From Zeugodacus cucurbitae (lineage: Eukaryota > Arthropoda > Insecta > Diptera > Tephritidae): a DNA stretch of 64,000 nucleotides. Below the pieces are notes generated by a model that had not been told where the DNA came from, did not search any database, and saw only the letters and a program-made list of their open reading frames with translations. Both the position numbers and the translations under genes were made by a program. Below are positions 48,204-59,800 of the stretch, in pieces; position 1 is the first letter of the stretch; each line of letters starts with the position of its first letter. The stretch is from the NCBI RefSeq assembly GCF_028554725.1, contig NC_071670.1, forward strand, positions 47,564,501-47,628,500, read 5' to 3'.

Positions 48204-49337
48204 CAGTGGCAAGCAAAACTGTTCGGATGTTCGCCACTTTTGCATTTGAACAGCTCAAATATTATAAAATTTTCAGGATAAGATAAGATAAAATCTAATT
48301 CATTAACTGACACAAAAGAGAAATACAACAAAAACTAAAACAAACTCATTCAGTACAGTTTTGCTCGTAAAGACCAAATGGCTTAAAATTGTTTTTTTTT
48401 TTTTTTTAATATTTGGTCTAAAAGCATTTGCTTTTAATTAAATTATCTAGACGTCTAGACATATGTTCAACTGAATTTTCTAATATTTCGTTTGGTACGC
48501 TTCTCCATTCGACTTGTAATCTGCTCCATATCTCCTCCATATTGCTCGGCTCTTTTCGGTAATTGCACAGGCTCTTCTTTACAATAGCCCACAAATTCTA
48601 AATTTGACAATAAAATAGCATATTCATACAGTCTATCGCACATGATGTCCTTAAAACGCAACGTCAGTAGTATGGTCTACCATTCGATTGGAAACGATTA
48701 ATTTTTGATTTCTTATTTATTTCATCCGACTAGAAAACTTTTTTCCAGTCTTTGCCGAACCCATTTTTTATGTTTCTAAATAAACTTTAAACGCGCCTTA
48801 ATATTTTAATTAGCTAGCATCTGCACTGCATCGTTTTCTTACAGTCACAACAATGTTCAAAGCTAATTTTAACTGTCTAACAATTTTAGTGGTCGAAAAA
48901 ATATTTTTTCCCCATCAAAATAACATTTGATCCAACTTCGAATCAAATTTTTTACATTTTGTTTGGAAACATTGGTTCCTATGTTTATTCAAGCGGAAAT
49001 TAACTAAAAATTACAGCTAACCCACGCTAAATTGTTGTAGTTTTAAAATATCAAATCGTAAAAAGTATATAATCATTTATTTCTAGATTTTACGACATCA
49101 AATCAAATAAAAATCCTTCATATAGTGCAACTAGCAAAAATGTACTGAATGAGTTTGTTTTAGATTTGGTAGAACTATTTTTTAATTTTAGTTACCGAAA
49201 AATTGTGATTTAATTGTATTTAACATTAAATAAAGAACTAACACTCCAAATTTGGTAACGCTTGACACAACCGTTACAAAGTTAGAGCACTGGAAGTGCA
49301 GAAGTGACGAACATCCGAACGGTTTTGCTCGCTACTG
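48204..49337 (-). mobile_element. Tc1-like element with 41-bp inverted ends
   Basis: TA flanks at 48202-48203 and 49338-49339 bound inverted repeats of about 41 bp. The left begins CAGTGGCAAGCAAAACTGTT and the right, read inward, begins CAGTAGCGAGCAAAACCGTT. Both continue CGGATGTTCGYCACTTYTGCA. The element is 1134 bp, shorter than a typical 1.6-kb Tc1 element, and contains a broken transposase on the minus strand. Confidence 0.9.
48418..48770 (-). pseudogene. Tc1-like transposase pseudogene
   Basis: Two recognisable pieces lie on the minus strand. At about 48770-48673 the sequence reads DWKKVF, a stop, then SDEINK and RFQSNGRPYY, matching the WxxVxFSDESKFxxFGSDGR block with the first catalytic aspartate plus one second-site stop. 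At 48597-48418 a clean 59-codon frame reads NLWAIVKKSLCNY, PSNMEEIWSRLQVEWRSVP, RRLDNLIKSKCF and stop, which is the usual Tc1 C-terminus after the third catalytic residue. The intervening domain with the second aspartate and the glutamate before NLW is deleted. Confidence 0.85.
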
Positions 49338-49339
49338 TA

Positions 49340-50900
49340 AAGTTATAGCATAGATTTATGGATTTCGAAAATGCAAGCAAAACTAAAAGTGAACACTTTC
49401 TCATTAAATTACACTCAGAGGTAAACCAACACTTTCAGTTCAAAATAATTAAATAATCCAATATATTTAATAATTATACTAAAAGCACCAAATTTAAGCA
49501 GCTTTTTGCATATTGATCGATTGAAAATTAGAAGAAAAAAAACTAAATAATAATAACGGTAAACTATGGCAAACTAAACGCAAAACTCTCGCAGCCAAAC
49601 AGTAGTGCTAACCACAATCTCGGCCGCATATTAATTTACTAATTGTGTGTAGCAACTGATTAGTTTGTGCTCACATCTGGGTACAAACACAATATTTGGG
49701 CAGCCGAAAAATCACAGCGCACTGGAATTGAAGTGGAAAATGTTGATTTGATTGGCATTTCATGCGTCAATTACTTTAAAATAGTGCATCAATCATGCAA
49801 CGCATGGGCATAATATATGTATATATAAGGAGAAAGCATAAAAATATATTTCTACGCGCGATTGTGTGACCGCATGTCGAAATTTTCCACTCAATCACGC
49901 CGCAGTCGCTGCAACCGCGACAACAACATTGACATTGGCCAGCGGCGTACTATAATTCAGTGTGTAGTAGGCAGGCAATATGCGGAATTAAATATATTTA
50001 TGCGTATATGTAGTAGTTGGTAGTCAGCGAAAATTATACATCAATAAATATTTTCGTAGGTTGCGTATACGCCATGTTGTACACATACACACAAACAGCT
50101 GGTGAAACGCGTCGCGCATATTTTTATGCAAATAACCAATAATCAAACGAATGATGAATGTGCGAATTGCAGATGAGTGAAATGGTAGTGAAAAATGTAC
50201 GCAAAGGGTGACCACTGAGTATCGTGTTACATGCCACTGGCGCCTGTTGTTATGCAAAGCCAGGCAACACATGCATTTGTATGCACTTATGTACAGTTAT
50301 TTGTGGCATGCAGCCAGTGCCAGTGCTGTGTAAAGCAGCAATGCTGCAAAAATAAACCAAAAAAAGAAATTTTGTCAACAAAAATTCACAACGAAATTGA
50401 TACCTGCAACCACTCCGGTGGCGTGTGAGTATTGTTGCAAATGACAGCAATGAAATCAATGCGGTAACGCTACTTTGCGCGCACACATAACCAAATTCAT
50501 AAGCGCACACACTCACATATATAAATACATATGTATAGACAAATTTTTGTGCGTTTATTTCACGGCATTCACGTGTGACATGTTGCATGTTGATGAGTGC
50601 CTTGGCATCGGTGGTGTTGTTATGTTGACAGATGAGTCGCTTGTGCAAATCGTGAAAACGTGCTTTTGCAGCAATTCGGCGTTTGAAGGCCGTAAAAGCT
50701 TTCCATTTCGATTGCATGCAATTTGCTTCAATATATATACATATGTATATATATAATGCATATATATGAGAGTGTAGCTGTGCACAATTTTCGGCATAAT
50801 AACGAAAATATTTCAGCACAAAAAATTGTATATTTACATTCACTTAACAAGCTGGTGCTGAGCGTTGTGGTATATGGCAAATATTATAGTATTCATATGC
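49340..50900. other. Spacer without recognised genes
   Basis: Sequence at 49850-50700 is more GC-balanced with ACACATACAC and TGTTGCATG words. Overlapping open frames on both strands (50231-50843) have mixed, tyrosine/cysteine-rich products without a domain, and I do not call a gene. Confidence 0.45.
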
Positions 50901-50904
50901 ATAT

Positions 50905-51914
50905 AAAGGGTGTTTTTATGCGGTAAAGAATATTAAAAAAATCGAATATTTTATGCCATTTAGAATTTTGTACATATGGTCAAAGAGTGTGCAACTTACG
51001 GAGATGATCCTAATTTTATAATTTTTTCCAGCACAAATGCCAATATCACCATTCCACCAATAAACCTCTAAATATAAGGTTTAAACTGATCACTCGTAGT
51101 TGATTGAAAAAACAATATAACAAAGACAAATCGCTTGAGTTTTTTTTTTTTAAGATTAATTTTTCAACATCTCATTCCGATAAGGTAATGGGTACACGCT
51201 GTTGTGGAGGGCTTTTTAAAAGGGACGCTACAAAAGTAGACTAATAGGGACACAAACAACGCCATATTTTTTACAGCTCTATTGATATTTCTATGCAGTA
51301 AAGTTTGCCATTTCATCATGGAAAGATATACGATCCAACAACTAGTCGAAATAATTAAAATTTATAATCGAAATTTGGAGTCAATGGCCTCTACTTTGAG
51401 AGCGCTACGTCCAATAAGCATACTGCTCGCCATTGCATCCCGAAAAAAATTAGGTTTGGTGCGGTTTATTTATGGGCCGGCGGCGTCATTGAGCCGTACT
51501 TCTTCCGTGATGATCAAGACCGACACTTTACTGTGAATGGGAATCGCTACCGCTCAATGATAACCGAATATTTTTGGCGCGAATTGGATGATATGAACGA
51601 AATGATCCAGTCAATTGGCCGTATCGATCATGCGATTTTACACCGTTAGACTATTTCCAGTGGGACTGCGTCAAGTCTATGGTCTATGCCAACAAGCCAG
51701 CGACGATTTATGAACTTCGTACGAATATCGAACGTGAAATTGCAGTAGTAGCGGCCGATTTATGCTTGAATACCGTCAAAAATTGGGTTCAACGTCTGGA
51801 TTACTACAAGCGTGCCCGTGGTGGCCATACAAAAGAAATCGAGTTCCATACATAATGGCATCGAATGTACTTTCGCTTACTTTTTTAGCGCTCTTATTGA
51901 CTCTAAATCCTTTA
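50905..51914 (+). mobile_element. Second mariner-like family, copy 2, likely element limits
   Basis: The transposase remnant at 51318-51855 is followed 60 bases on by CCTTTA at a TA (51915-51916). The fragment at 46655 also ends in CCCTTTA shortly after its stop. A possible left end TAAAGGGTGTTTTT lies near 50907. The right limit is plausible; the left limit is weak. Confidence 0.4.
51318..51855 (+). pseudogene. Second mariner-like transposase family, fragment 2
   Basis: The frame starts MERYTIQQLVEIIKIYNRN, the normal N-terminus of this family. It breaks after about 32 codons and resumes in another frame with WAGGVIEPYFFRDDQDRH and NGNRYRSMITEYFW at 51470-51590. It then shifts again to WPYRSCDFTPLDYF and ends KRARGGHTKEIEFHT at a stop at 51853-51855. 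Two internal deletions remove the helix-turn-helix and first aspartate, and the block with the second aspartate. Only the third catalytic residue remains. High similarity to 46655-47112 over the shared part shows both are members of one family. Confidence 0.86.
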
Positions 51915-51916
51915 TA

Positions 51917-53960
51917 TAGTCAGTAAACATTAGTCAGTAGCACTCATAATTGCCCATAATTTTGGCTATCCATAACTCTAATAAATGACCCTCTACATAC
52001 ATTCTCTCACTATCATACAATGCAGTATAAAATGATTCTTTTCAAAATTTAGTTATCAAAATATAATACACCTATCCATAGTTTTTATTTAAATTTACCA
52101 AAATGCATGCGCAATTTCCAGTATTCAATTGTTACGTAAAAAATTGGTTGTTGAAACAGTAGGATTTTAAAATGTTGAATATCAAACACACACAACAAGA
52201 TCTCTTAATAATTAAAGGAATGAATTATTATTTATTATTAAACGTATCTTAGTTAAATTAAGAGTTGATCAGATTTCGGCTTTAGATTTTTGAAGATTTT
52301 TCCACTTATAGCATCTGCCATATAAGCTTCATTAAAGAATTTTATTACGTCATTGAAATAAATGGAATAGGTTGATTATATTCGTATTTTTTGATTAATC
52401 AATAACTATATCCTGTAATTTTAAATAATATTTTTATATTTTTACTTTCTTATGTAAAAAAAATGGTACAAAATTTAGTTTGGGTTCATTTGGATAATCC
52501 AAAGTCGAAGCAAGCGTCCACCTTTCGATGTCGAGTTCACTTTTTATGAGTATTTTACTTTAATTTACTTTCATTAAGATATGTGTACTTCACTCTCCAC
52601 ATTAAAACAACTTAATTTCAGTCAATAATTCAAAACTCTCCCACTTGATGAAAAATTGGCATTCAATTGAGTTTTAGCGGTGTACAAAAGCCGCGCTAAT
52701 CCGCCACTAAACCGACACAAGCGGTGGCAGTTAAAGCTGGTGTAACCATTAATTCCACAAACAGACTAGAGGTAACCACTAGTGGGTGGGTGCCAGCAGT
52801 TTCTCAGACATTCTAAAACCCTACGGCAAGGTAGGGATAGCTAACTAACTGACCATCGCCTTCCGCTGCGTAGGGCGCGCCATTTTGCGCAACAGTTGCA
52901 AGCGTTGCGCTTTTTTCTTACGAAATGAAATAAAAAATATTCCAATATTCTCAAGATAAATGATGAACGGGGCAAAGGCGCTGCAGAGTTATTTAAGCAG
53001 CAGCAAGTGCCAGCAGGCAGCAATGTCTGAGTCTACGGCGAAGAAAAATTGCTGCAAAAACAAAAAAGTGAGAAAAATATCCGGCAAGCAGCGAAAGTGG
53101 TGTGAAAGAGCGTGGCGTATAAAAATTTCACTGGTAATGAATCAAAACAATTTTCATATTTTTCCTAATTAATCTTCTTGACGGTGTTTTCTGCTTTCAA
53201 GATACATTACACCGACTCATACTGAAATGTATGAGTAGTGCGCATATTTGGTAGTAGGGTTGCCATCAATAATAATACAAGTTATTATTTTAATGCATCT
53301 AAATCTACAAAGAATGATATTATGTTCAATATTCGAACTAAAAATTGTCTTTAAAAAGTTTTCCTGGATTACTTGAAAAACTATGCTTGGAACCCATTTT
53401 CTATACCCGAATCTCGGTTCTTCTTCTAAAAATTGAAATTAATTATTAAAGACTCAGTCATATCACAGTGTTTAGCAAAGCAACCCCACTATTTCGCATT
53501 TACGCTAACTCTCTCAGACTCTTTATCTTTCACTTTCTCTTTATTTTTAGGGAGCTAAGTGTGGGTAGTTTGATTACACTTTTAGAGGTTGTTCTTTATG
53601 TTGCATCTTTAACCTTTGACCTTTGATTTTTATTGAGATCGTTGATAGATAAATCATGGAAAATAATTTCGTAACAAAGTTTTTTTACTTTATTCCCGGG
53701 AAAGAAATTAAAAATAGGGTTTCCTGACAGAGAACGTTAGTACAGAGTGCTTCGTAGATAGCAAGGCTCCCATTTTCGACATCATGCTAAGATCTATGAT
53801 CTGCTAAACCGACTAGATTTCTGATAACATAATCTCGGCTTTTGATTGTTTGTAGCAAAATTACTGTGAAGACCCAAAAATGGAAGGATCACAGCAATCG
53901 GTGGTATCTTGTTTCCGGAATATTGAATAATCTTTAATCGGTAAAATCTCCTAATTAGAA
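51917..53960. other. Spacer without recognised genes
   Basis: AT-rich with one GC-richer patch at 52680-53100 containing GCAGCAGCAAGTGCCAGCAGG words. Opposing short open frames there are not convincing. Confidence 0.5.
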
Positions 53961-53962
53961 AT

Positions 53963-54662
53963 AAAAACAAGAAAAAACGTTAACTTCGGCTATACCGAAG
54001 CTAATATACCCTTCACAGGTGCATTTCTTTTAGTAACTAGGTGTTTAAGCAAATCTAAAGACGTGAGAAAAAGTAAGTAAAAAAAAAGAAAACATTTTAC
54101 TAATTCTTTTTAGCTGGGTTGTTTGCTAGAAACATTAAGGGTATATAGTTAGCCGATCTGACCAATTTCTTCGAAGAATACCACGTCAAATGCGAAAATT
54201 TTCCATACAAGTCATTGATTCCGATCGTTCGGTTTGTATGGCAGCTATATGCTATAGTGAACCGATCTGAACAATTTTTTCGGAGATTAAATTATTTCTA
54301 TGAACAATAACTCACACCAAATTTCGTGAAGATATGTAGTAAAATGCGGAATTTTCCATACAAGCCCTTGATTCCGATCGTTCAGTTTGTATGGCAGCTA
54401 TATGATATAGTGGTCCGATATCGGCAGTTCCGACAAATGAGCAGCTTCTTGAAGAGAAAATAACATCTGCAAAATTTCAAAACGAAATCTTAAAAACTGA
54501 AGGACTAGTTCGTATATATACAGACAGACAGACGGACATGGCTAAATCGATTCAGTTCAATATACTGATCATTTATATATATATACTTTATAGGGCCTCC
54601 GACGCTTCTTTCTGGGTGTTACAAACTTCGTGACAAACTTAATATACCCTGTCTGTTCAGGG
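53963..54662. repeat. DINE-1 (INE-1)-like Helentron-associated repeat
   Basis: The repeat starts AAAACAAGAAAAAACG followed by the hairpin CTTCGG-CTATA-CCGAAG (53984-54000) and TAATATACCCTTC. It carries repeated CCGATCGTTC/TTTGTATGGCAGCTATATG words and a short GACA microsatellite. The last 140 bases, from GACGGACATGGCTAAATCGA through ATATATATACTTTATAGGG and GGTGTTACAAACTTCGTG to AATATACCCTG, match the DINE-1 core of Drosophila as I remember it. Such repeats are nonautonomous relatives of Helentrons. It is noncoding. Confidence 0.82.
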
Positions 54663-54699
54663 GCCTTACTAAATGTATATCTCATTAATGAGGTGTTTT

Positions 54700-54990
54700 C
54701 AGGGTCACTGATTACGAATCCGGTCTCGGTTTTTCAAATTTGAAAATGGCGGATATTTAATGGTTCGTCATTTTGAATTTTTAAAGGTAACGTCATACTC
54801 GTAATCAGCGACCCCGTGAACCCCCGAGTAACGAGTTTCAAGCAAATCCGATGAGTTTTAAAAATTGGTGTCCGCCTAATTGGTTTTCTGGGTTATGTCA
54901 AAACCTCGATTTGATGGCGATTAATGGTCCTCGGATTCTGGTTCTGCGACCCCAAAAATAAATACTACATATAGTAAGACCCCCAGGTCA
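54700..54990. repeat. Dispersed noncoding repeat with inverted ACTGATTACGAATC arms
   Basis: GGGTCACTGATTACGAATC at 54702-54720 is inverted at 54796-54815 as CTCGTAATCAGCGACCCC. A third related block, ATTCTGGTTCTGCGACCCCA, lies near 54935-54955. Similar ATTACGAATC/CGACCCC phrases occur in repeats of several arthropods (from memory). No coding frame. Confidence 0.5.
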
Positions 54991-54994
54991 TAAC

Positions 54995-56555
54995 AAAAGA
55001 TTTGTTTTGTGTGCCTGTGTTATTGAGATTTCAAATCAAATGGCAACCCGACACAGGAGTAACAAAAATTAGTAAATGGATCGCTAATTCTTCGCTTCGT
55101 AAATAACAGTACATTTCGCTGTCTTCACTTACATTCTTCTTTTTCTGCTGTTCCAAATTTTTTTGTGCAAGCGCTGCGGAAAAGTTAAGCAACGGACTGC
55201 TGACAGCAACGAAAGTCACTCCGTGTCTTTTGGTGGTTTGAGGGTTAGAACTCAAGAAAAAGTAAGCATTAATAAGTTGTTGTGCGCTAAATGAAAACGA
55301 AAAGCGGCGAAGGAAGGTGGCCGTCTTCCAAACACAAGTAGATTGTCCGGCGCTTAAATTAGCTTGAAAGGAAGCTGTTAGTTAAAAGTCAAAGTCAAAG
55401 CAAAGTGAACACGAGCGAGCCAAGTGATGAGGCAAAAATGAGCCGTGAGTAGAGTGGGCGACTAGAAGAAAGGCTTGTTGCTGTAAGCGCCAATGACGTC
55501 GGATATTTGGCAGCTAAGAAGCATTTCGCGGTAAATAAAAGGAAGTCAGTCGGCATGAATGAGCTACGGAATGACATCTGAGTGAATGCGTGCCTGAATG
55601 GGCGCTTAAGAGGAATGAATGATTTTCAGCGTCATCAGGTGTTGTTAGCTGAACAACAAACAAAAAAATAGAGAGAAATTCGACACTACAACAAAAATAA
55701 ATGGCGCAAAGGTGAAAAGTAGCAGCAACAGTGAAATAAGGTGGAGAGAGAACAGCCGTCAAGAGTGTGAGGAAAGGGTGCTGACTTGAAATTCCATGGT
55801 ATGCTGTAGACGAATGCCACCGGATGTCTACAACCCGAAACCCCCAACCACAAAATTAAGCACCTTTGTAGCACCAATTTTTTTCCTTTCAATTTTGCTG
55901 CGCGGAAATGAGTCGCTGCGGTAATGAAGATAACATTTCCTGTAGTCAGCAGCTTGTCGTCCCAATTGTAAATTCATTTCGATTGCGCAAAAGGGGTGAG
56001 TTATGACAGCTACGTCGACGTCACAAAAACAAAAAGCGTACAACAACGGCGTAAGCGTGTGCAAAAGGTAGTATGGTATGACAAAGTGTTGTTCGAAAAG
56101 TTGTTGATAAAGTAGCTTTGCGCTAATGAAAATGACGCAAAAGTGCCAAATGCGCTCATTTGGCAAAACAATCAGCTGATTAAAGTCTTTATATTCCCAT
56201 TTGGACGTTTTTGGGTGGTTAGATCTATACATAAATGAAGTTTTTTTTTAATTTCTACTTGATTTGATTTATTCTTTCAAAAGAAGTTTCAAAAACTTTC
56301 TTTGTTTTGTGCTTATTTTGGAGAGTATGAGTGGTGGTATGAGATTTTTATGACAGCCGTTGGAATTATGACAAGAGATTTATGCCATTTTCATAATCTC
56401 AAAAAATAGCTCATATTATGTGATTCATAAGGGAGGAACTAACTTAAAACAGATAGGTTTTCTATTACCATTACCTCTAGTTCTTTGAATAAACATGCTA
56501 TTCTAGCCTAATAATATATGCCTATTTAATGGACATTTTAAAGAAAATTATTCAA
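54995..56555. other. Spacer without recognised genes
   Basis: GC is higher than average at 55250-56200, with purine-rich words such as GGAAGGTGG and AAAGTGAACACGAGCGAGCC on the plus strand. Minus-strand open stretches at 55395-56232 overlap each other in different frames and are Ser/Leu/Phe-rich without a domain. Confidence 0.45.
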
Positions 56556-56557
56556 GA

Positions 56558-56850
56558 AGTGGATCTCGATCCGTCAGCCCAATCTTACAGGTGTGTGCCG
56601 CCACCAGATAGTGACTGATGAGAATTCCAACCATGCTTCTACAGTTCCTTCTATCGAACGACTGTTTTGAACCCCGGTATATTTTTCCAGCGTGTTATGA
56701 TCTTCCTTTCCATGCTCCTATCTAGATCATCGTTTAGACAATGCATGGGTTGTATCTGTATGATGGTTGTACATCACTTTTGGCAATTCCGTCTACAATC
56801 TCGTTGGCCTCAATGCCTTTGTGGCCTGACACCCATTAGAAGTGTAGCCA
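56558..56850 (-). pseudogene. LINE RNase H and C-terminal fragment
   Basis: The minus strand reads WVSGHKGIEANEIVDGIAKS at about 56837-56778, the last motif of a retrotransposon RNase H domain (WVPGHxGIxGNExAD). Further on it reads HYLVAAHTCKIGLTDRDPL at 56620-56560, matching the LTGHxxLxxHxxKIGLxxxDxCRxC region that follows. Stops and a frame change separate them, and the final Cys/His motif is missing. The layout suits R1/LOA/I-like LINEs. It is a different fragment type from the one at 37152. Confidence 0.72.
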
Positions 56851-56874
56851 GTTGTTTAGCTATGTAGTTTAGTT

Positions 56875-59800
56875 AGTGTAGTAGTTGAGGAATTTCATAA
56901 AAACTCCTTTCTCCAGACACTCATTTCAGTGAAATTTCTTCAGTTTATCTCAGATATTAATTCTATAGACGATTGAGTAAAAACGGGAAGCTTGTATATT
57001 ATTCTTTTAATTTATTTCAGTCAGTTTAAGAAAATGGATAAACCAACAGACTTTTTATGCATAAAGCTGACTACAAAACTATAGCCGAGTTTAAAATCCC
57101 TGATATTATATTGGCAATGAATGAATTCTATATCTGAAATATATCAAGAGAATGAGGTTCAGCCACACTTTCTGTATGTTTGAAAATATTCGATAAATAT
57201 CATCAATTATTTTTTGGATTATTTTCTGGTGTATTTCTTGGATAATTATATCTTAATGAAATTAGGAAAACATAATTATTATATTCCGAATATAAGCTCA
57301 AGAAACATTTATATTGATGCACAATTTCGCTTAACAACAGATATTGTCTTCCTCTTTGAGATTGATATCCTCTATATATATCACACCTTATAAAAAATTA
57401 CAACTTTCTAAAGACGATTTTATTACTCATGCAAAAGATCTCATTCCAAAATATAGCTGGGTTTTTGCCTTTAAAATATCTAATCAGGTCTAAAATACCA
57501 GTCATTTATAATTTACCAATATTTTTTTCTCTCTAGCTCTTAGTGATTCTCGGGTAGTCTTGGTTATACCTCCGGAAACAATGGTGATGAGTTTTGAAGA
57601 AATTTCAGCAATATTCAGCAATATATTCATCCACTTAGTAATCTTAAATTTCTTAAACTCTCGTGAAAAGTTTTCTCATACAACACTCCGAAAATAGAAA
57701 AAAATCATTCTCCTTTCCATAGAATCTTCTTACTTCATTTTTTAACATCCTAATTATTTTTCCAATTATCTTATGTTTTTCCCTTACCAACTACATGTTC
57801 TTCCACTTCGGCTCGTCAAAATTCTTTAAGAAGCTAATTTTTAATACTTCTTACGCCGCAGCATTTCGCAAAAAGTGTCAGCGAAAAGTTTGCTACGCTG
57901 CGGCTCGTACATCTTCTTCCATTTACAAGTAGTGTTGGAGTAAAAGGAGTGGAAGTGATAAATGATTGTGAACCGTGTAAGGCTGGCCAATGGTGTCTAA
58001 TAGAAATGTTGTAAGCGCGAGTTTAAAACATTTCTTTTTCTTTACTCTTTTTGGAAGATAGCAAATTTTAGAAAATTAATATCGAAAGCGAAATTGCGAA
58101 TGTCAAGCTTGTAGGCGGTCGGTCATAATTGTAGCTGGGGTAAAATGTAATAGATTTCTGGTGTAATTACTATTTTGTCGAAGGGGAATAGGTATATGTT
58201 GAGGATATAAATGAAAAAGTGAAAAAGGAAAATTATTTCCAAAGCTGTTGCAGATGCCAAGGAAAAATACGAAAAATTCATCTGAAGCATTATACAAAGA
58301 AAGAAGGAAAAAATCACGGAACACGGACAGGTTCTTCACAAGTGCCACCATATAAGGATGTCACTCCAGCATTGCAATCTGTCAGTACTGAAAAATAATA
58401 TCGATTCTTGAGTACAATCATTACTTTGAACCAAGGAGTCACAAGGATCAGAGGATCTCGTTAATCTTTTCTAAGATTTGTGTTTCTTTCACGCATTGAC
58501 GATGTCGAATCTTTGTATAAGATATAGCAAAAAATAGTCATAGACATGTCATAGAGCATTCTGTTAAAGGTAGAAGAAATTAAAATGTCTTATATCCTAT
58601 CTTATATATATATTATGTACAATCTGTTAAGGTTATGAAGATCAGTATAAGAAAAAATGTGCTGAAACTGGGTATTTCCACTTTGGATATCCGTAATTCA
58701 CTGAATTCTTCGAAGATATCCATACTTTTTAAGAGTTTTATTTAACCGGTGACCCTTAGTTTATATTTTTTATGTTATAAACCCCTCGACCGATTTGAAC
58801 CAAACTTGATTTGTGACTTCCTCAACACATTCTCTTCGCGCAGGAGAAATCCTTTCTTTAATTCTCATGATTTTTTCAATGTTAAGTATTCTGCTCATCT
58901 TCTCTCTCAAACATTTATTTAAATACTTACTTTACAACAAACTTTTAACAAACATCACACGACAGACGCAACTCCATCAGGATAAGTGCCAGTCAAGCGA
59001 GTTCCGAGTAAAGCGATGCCAATTTACTTTACAAGTGGATTTAGTTGATGAATTTTTTACGTGAAAGCGCCAATTTCGCTGGACATTTCCGCCAGCCGAG
59101 TCAAATTGAGAAAGTATGCTGCTTTACATTGCCAACTACACGACAACTTCGACACGGCGCTGCGCGTACAACTTCAATTTTCAATTGTCACTTGCTGCTG
59201 CAGTCGGACCTTCTGCTACCCCACACCCTACTGTCTTTCGTGCTTTTGTCTTTCTGCGTTCTTTCTTTGCGCTTTTTTTCCATCATTCAAAGCGCAGTTT
59301 AGCTTCACTTGACTTTGACTCTTGTCTCGGCTGACTGCGGCTGCTCGACTTTCATGTTAAACTACTACGGCTATAAGGATGAATGGGCGTCAGTCTAGTA
59401 CTTTTTCCAATTTTTTCTGCTCGGACTACATATCTATTATAAATGTTTAAAGTTTTTGTAGTTGCTTTCGTTTTTTGTTTATTATGCTTTGGATTTTTAA
59501 TTTGCGCGCCAACGCAGTATCCGCTGTCGCTGGCGGGGGTGAAGGCAGACGCATAGTTGGCGTTGCTTAAAGGGCGTGTACCAGCGCGCGTATAGTCATT
59601 TATCCTGCAATTAATCATGATTACGCGAGTTGTTTTTGCTGTTGTTTGTTTTTGACGCAGCTTTAGTTGTTTTTCTGCCACCTCTCCTACTGTTCACCGA
59701 AGCTGTTGCTTTCATTGCGCGTTTATTGTACTCACCGCCACCCACTCTACTCACTTTTTGCTGCTTTTGTTGTATTGTGCTATTTTTGTAGGTCTTCCTT

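Noticed and set aside
50231..50843. 197-codon minus-strand frame with overlapping plus-strand frames
   Set aside because: Antisense frames open simultaneously over ATACATATGTA-type words; no domain or splice signals.
55395..56232. Run of minus-strand frames that could suggest a gene
   Set aside because: Frames overlap in different phases, and no consistent exon, donor or acceptor chain could be drawn.
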